Of a stretch of DNA of 33,498 nucleotides, positions 32,573 through 33,498 are shown one piece after another (the stretch's first letter is position 1; the number at the start of each line of letters is the position of its first letter). The notes beneath the pieces were generated by a model that saw only the letters and a program-made list of their open reading frames with translations, had not been told where the DNA came from and made no database searches. The stretch lies in the NCBI RefSeq assembly GCF_030056665.1, contig NZ_JASHIG010000054.1; one strand, 5' to 3'. A program made the translations under genes and the position numbers. The DNA comes from Flectobacillus roseus. Its GTDB lineage: Bacteria > Bacteroidota > Bacteroidia > Cytophagales > Spirosomataceae.

Positions 32573-33268
32573 ATGAAAAAGATTCTTTTCCTCGTTTCTA
32601 TTGTATTGATTTCTTGCATTACTGTTGCTCAGGCACAAGTAGTAACCCAAAAACGTAATGTAGGCTCATTTAAAGGTATTCAAGTTTCGGGAGGAATTGA
32701 TTTATACCTCACCCAAGGCAATACCGAATCGGTTAGTATTAGTGCTGCAGAAGATCGTCAAGATGATATTAGAGTAGATAACAATGGCGGCGTAATCCGC
32801 ATATATATCGAAAACTCAAAATGGGGCTGGTTCAAATGGAACAATAAACCCGTAAAAGCCTACGTAACAGTGAAAGACTTAAACTCACTATCAGCAACGG
32901 GAGGCTCGGATGTTTATTCAGAAAAGAAACTCGAATTGATTAAACTTACCATTCGTGCAACGGGTGGCTCGGATGTTAAATTAGAAATAGATGCCGACGA
33001 AATTGACTGTAGCACAACAGGAGGCTCAGATGTCACACTAATAGGCAATACCACTGTTTTGAAAGCAAGCTCAACAGGAGGAAGTGACTTGAAAGCTAAT
33101 AAGCTTCGTTCTAGTTTTTGTAGCGTATCCGCAACAGGTGGTTCTGACGCTTATGTTTGGGCCGAAAAAGAAATTAGTATCTCTGCTACAGGCGGCTCGG
33201 ATGTATATATTTCAGGCAATGCCAGAGTCGTGAAAAAGAGCGTAACAGGTGGCTCGGATGTACACTAG
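32573..33268 (+). CDS. DUF2807 (head GIN domain) secreted protein with TGGSD repeats
   Basis: A 231-residue exported protein. Residues 1-21 are a signal peptide (MKKILFLVSIVLISCITVAQAQ). DUF2807 begins with VGSFKGIQVSGGIDLYLTQGNTESVSISA. From about residue 109 the motif TGGSD(V/L/A) occurs seven times, spaced 18-21 residues apart, which fits one turn of a right-handed beta-helix per repeat with Gly-Gly-Ser-Asp at each corner. Function is unknown; aligned Asp residues could bind metal or stabilise the ladder. The protein ends on the seventh copy (TGGSDVH). Compare the other DUF2807 protein at 798-1511, where the corner motif varies. A composite repeat starts 4 bases past the stop. Confidence 0.87.
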   Translation: MKKILFLVSIVLISCITVAQAQVVTQKRNVGSFKGIQVSGGIDLYLTQGNTESVSISAAEDRQDDIRVDNNGGVIRIYIENSKWGWFKWNNKPVKAYVTVKDLNSLSATGGSDVYSEKKLELIKLTIRATGGSDVKLEIDADEIDCSTTGGSDVTLIGNTTVLKASSTGGSDLKANKLRSSFCSVSATGGSDAYVWAEKEISISATGGSDVYISGNARVVKKSVTGGSDVH

Positions 33269-33271
33269 GAT

Positions 33272-33346
33272 ATTGAGTGAATGGTGATTGTGTGAATGAG
33301 TGATTTTATTAAATGTCTCTGTTGTAGAGACGCAATGATTGCGTCT
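33272..33346 (+). repeat. composite GAGTGA-head + GTAGAGACG hairpin, copy 3
   Basis: Head ATTGAGTGAATGGTG-ATTGTGTGAATGAGTGAT, then GTAG-AGACGCAA-TGA-TTGCGTCT (hairpin 33328-33346). Relative to copy 1 the stem has a GT-to-GC change matched by AC-to-GC on the other arm, preserving pairing. Confidence 0.8.
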
Positions 33347-33420
33347 AAAAAAGTGTCATTTTGTATTATAAGTATAACAAGGCTTCCCTTGAAAATTACT
33401 TTTTCCAGCAAAGACCTACG

Positions 33421-33450
33421 AAAAATCCACTCAAATACGGGTGGATTTTT
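33421..33450 (+). terminator. Rho-independent terminator near window end
   Basis: Perfect 10-bp stem AAAAATCCAC (33421-33430) with GTGGATTTTT (33441-33450), 10-base loop, T-run on the plus strand and A-run before it, so it can work both ways. It may end the DUF2807 gene or a minus-strand gene beyond the window. Confidence 0.7.
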
Positions 33451-33498
33451 TATTTGATAACTATCCAAACTTTGAATAATACAATTTCCTGTCAAATT

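Noticed and set aside
32897..33265. Regular nucleotide repeat (GGCTCGGATGT-like) resembling a repeat array
   Set aside because: It is in frame and encodes the TGGSD protein repeat of DUF2807, so no separate DNA element is needed.
33265..33495. 76-codon minus-strand open frame at the window end
   Set aside because: Overlaps the composite repeat and a terminator; no protein-like features, no start context.

Overview
The window looks like a chromosomal segment of a Bacteroidota bacterium, most likely Cytophagales (Spirosomataceae-like). The evidence is the AT-rich coding style, several matches to the Bacteroidota -7 promoter consensus TAnnTTTG, a type IX secretion (T9SS) C-terminal sorting domain, and families typical of the phylum (DUF2807, DUF4783, DUF1080, M16 peptidase with its own signal peptide). 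I see no rRNA, tRNA or CRISPR array. The species is not determined.

Layout. 155-5011 runs on the minus strand: ECF sigma factor, DUF2807 envelope protein, MoeB/ThiF-rhodanese fusion, a tandem pair of unrecognised paralogues (2871-4622) and ribosomal protein L28. 5328-6944 (plus) holds a membrane-anchored endonuclease/exonuclease/phosphatase-fold protein and a DUF456 membrane protein. 7079-9380 (minus) holds a secreted alpha/beta hydrolase and a T9SS-sorted protein. 9685-12422 (plus) is a histidine kinase/response regulator pair split by a repeat-filled spacer. 12614-16624 (minus) is an M16 zinc peptidase and a two-gene envelope operon. 17014-19887 is the first uvrA, followed by a small unknown gene, an MFS transporter and a CNNM/CBS (hemolysin C-like) protein. 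23408-24555 (minus) has a YcxB-like membrane protein and a DUF4783 protein. 24770-26158 (plus) has a PyrR-like phosphoribosyltransferase and an unknown AT-rich gene with a G8 tract. 26379-29210 is a second full-length uvrA. Then come a RAYT-type transposase inside a 68-bp inverted repeat, a DUF1080 protein, anmK and a second DUF2807 protein with a TGGSD repeat.

Most genes are ordinary housekeeping or envelope genes. The unusual layer is intergenic. A modular repeat recurs in which a GAGTGA-rich head of about 43 bp is followed by one of several different hairpins. Two full copies have nearly identical heads, and the hairpins show compensatory base changes. One head abuts the palindrome that also forms the ends of the RAYT element, which suggests, but does not prove, a transposase-repeat relationship. 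A second palindromic family (6947-7083 and 8088-8200) flanks the alpha/beta hydrolase gene, and its outer arms resemble one of the hairpin modules. Two uvrA paralogues within 10 kb, the mosaic tandem paralogue pair and the G8 tract are the other points worth checking. All functional calls come from reading the sequence; no database search was run.
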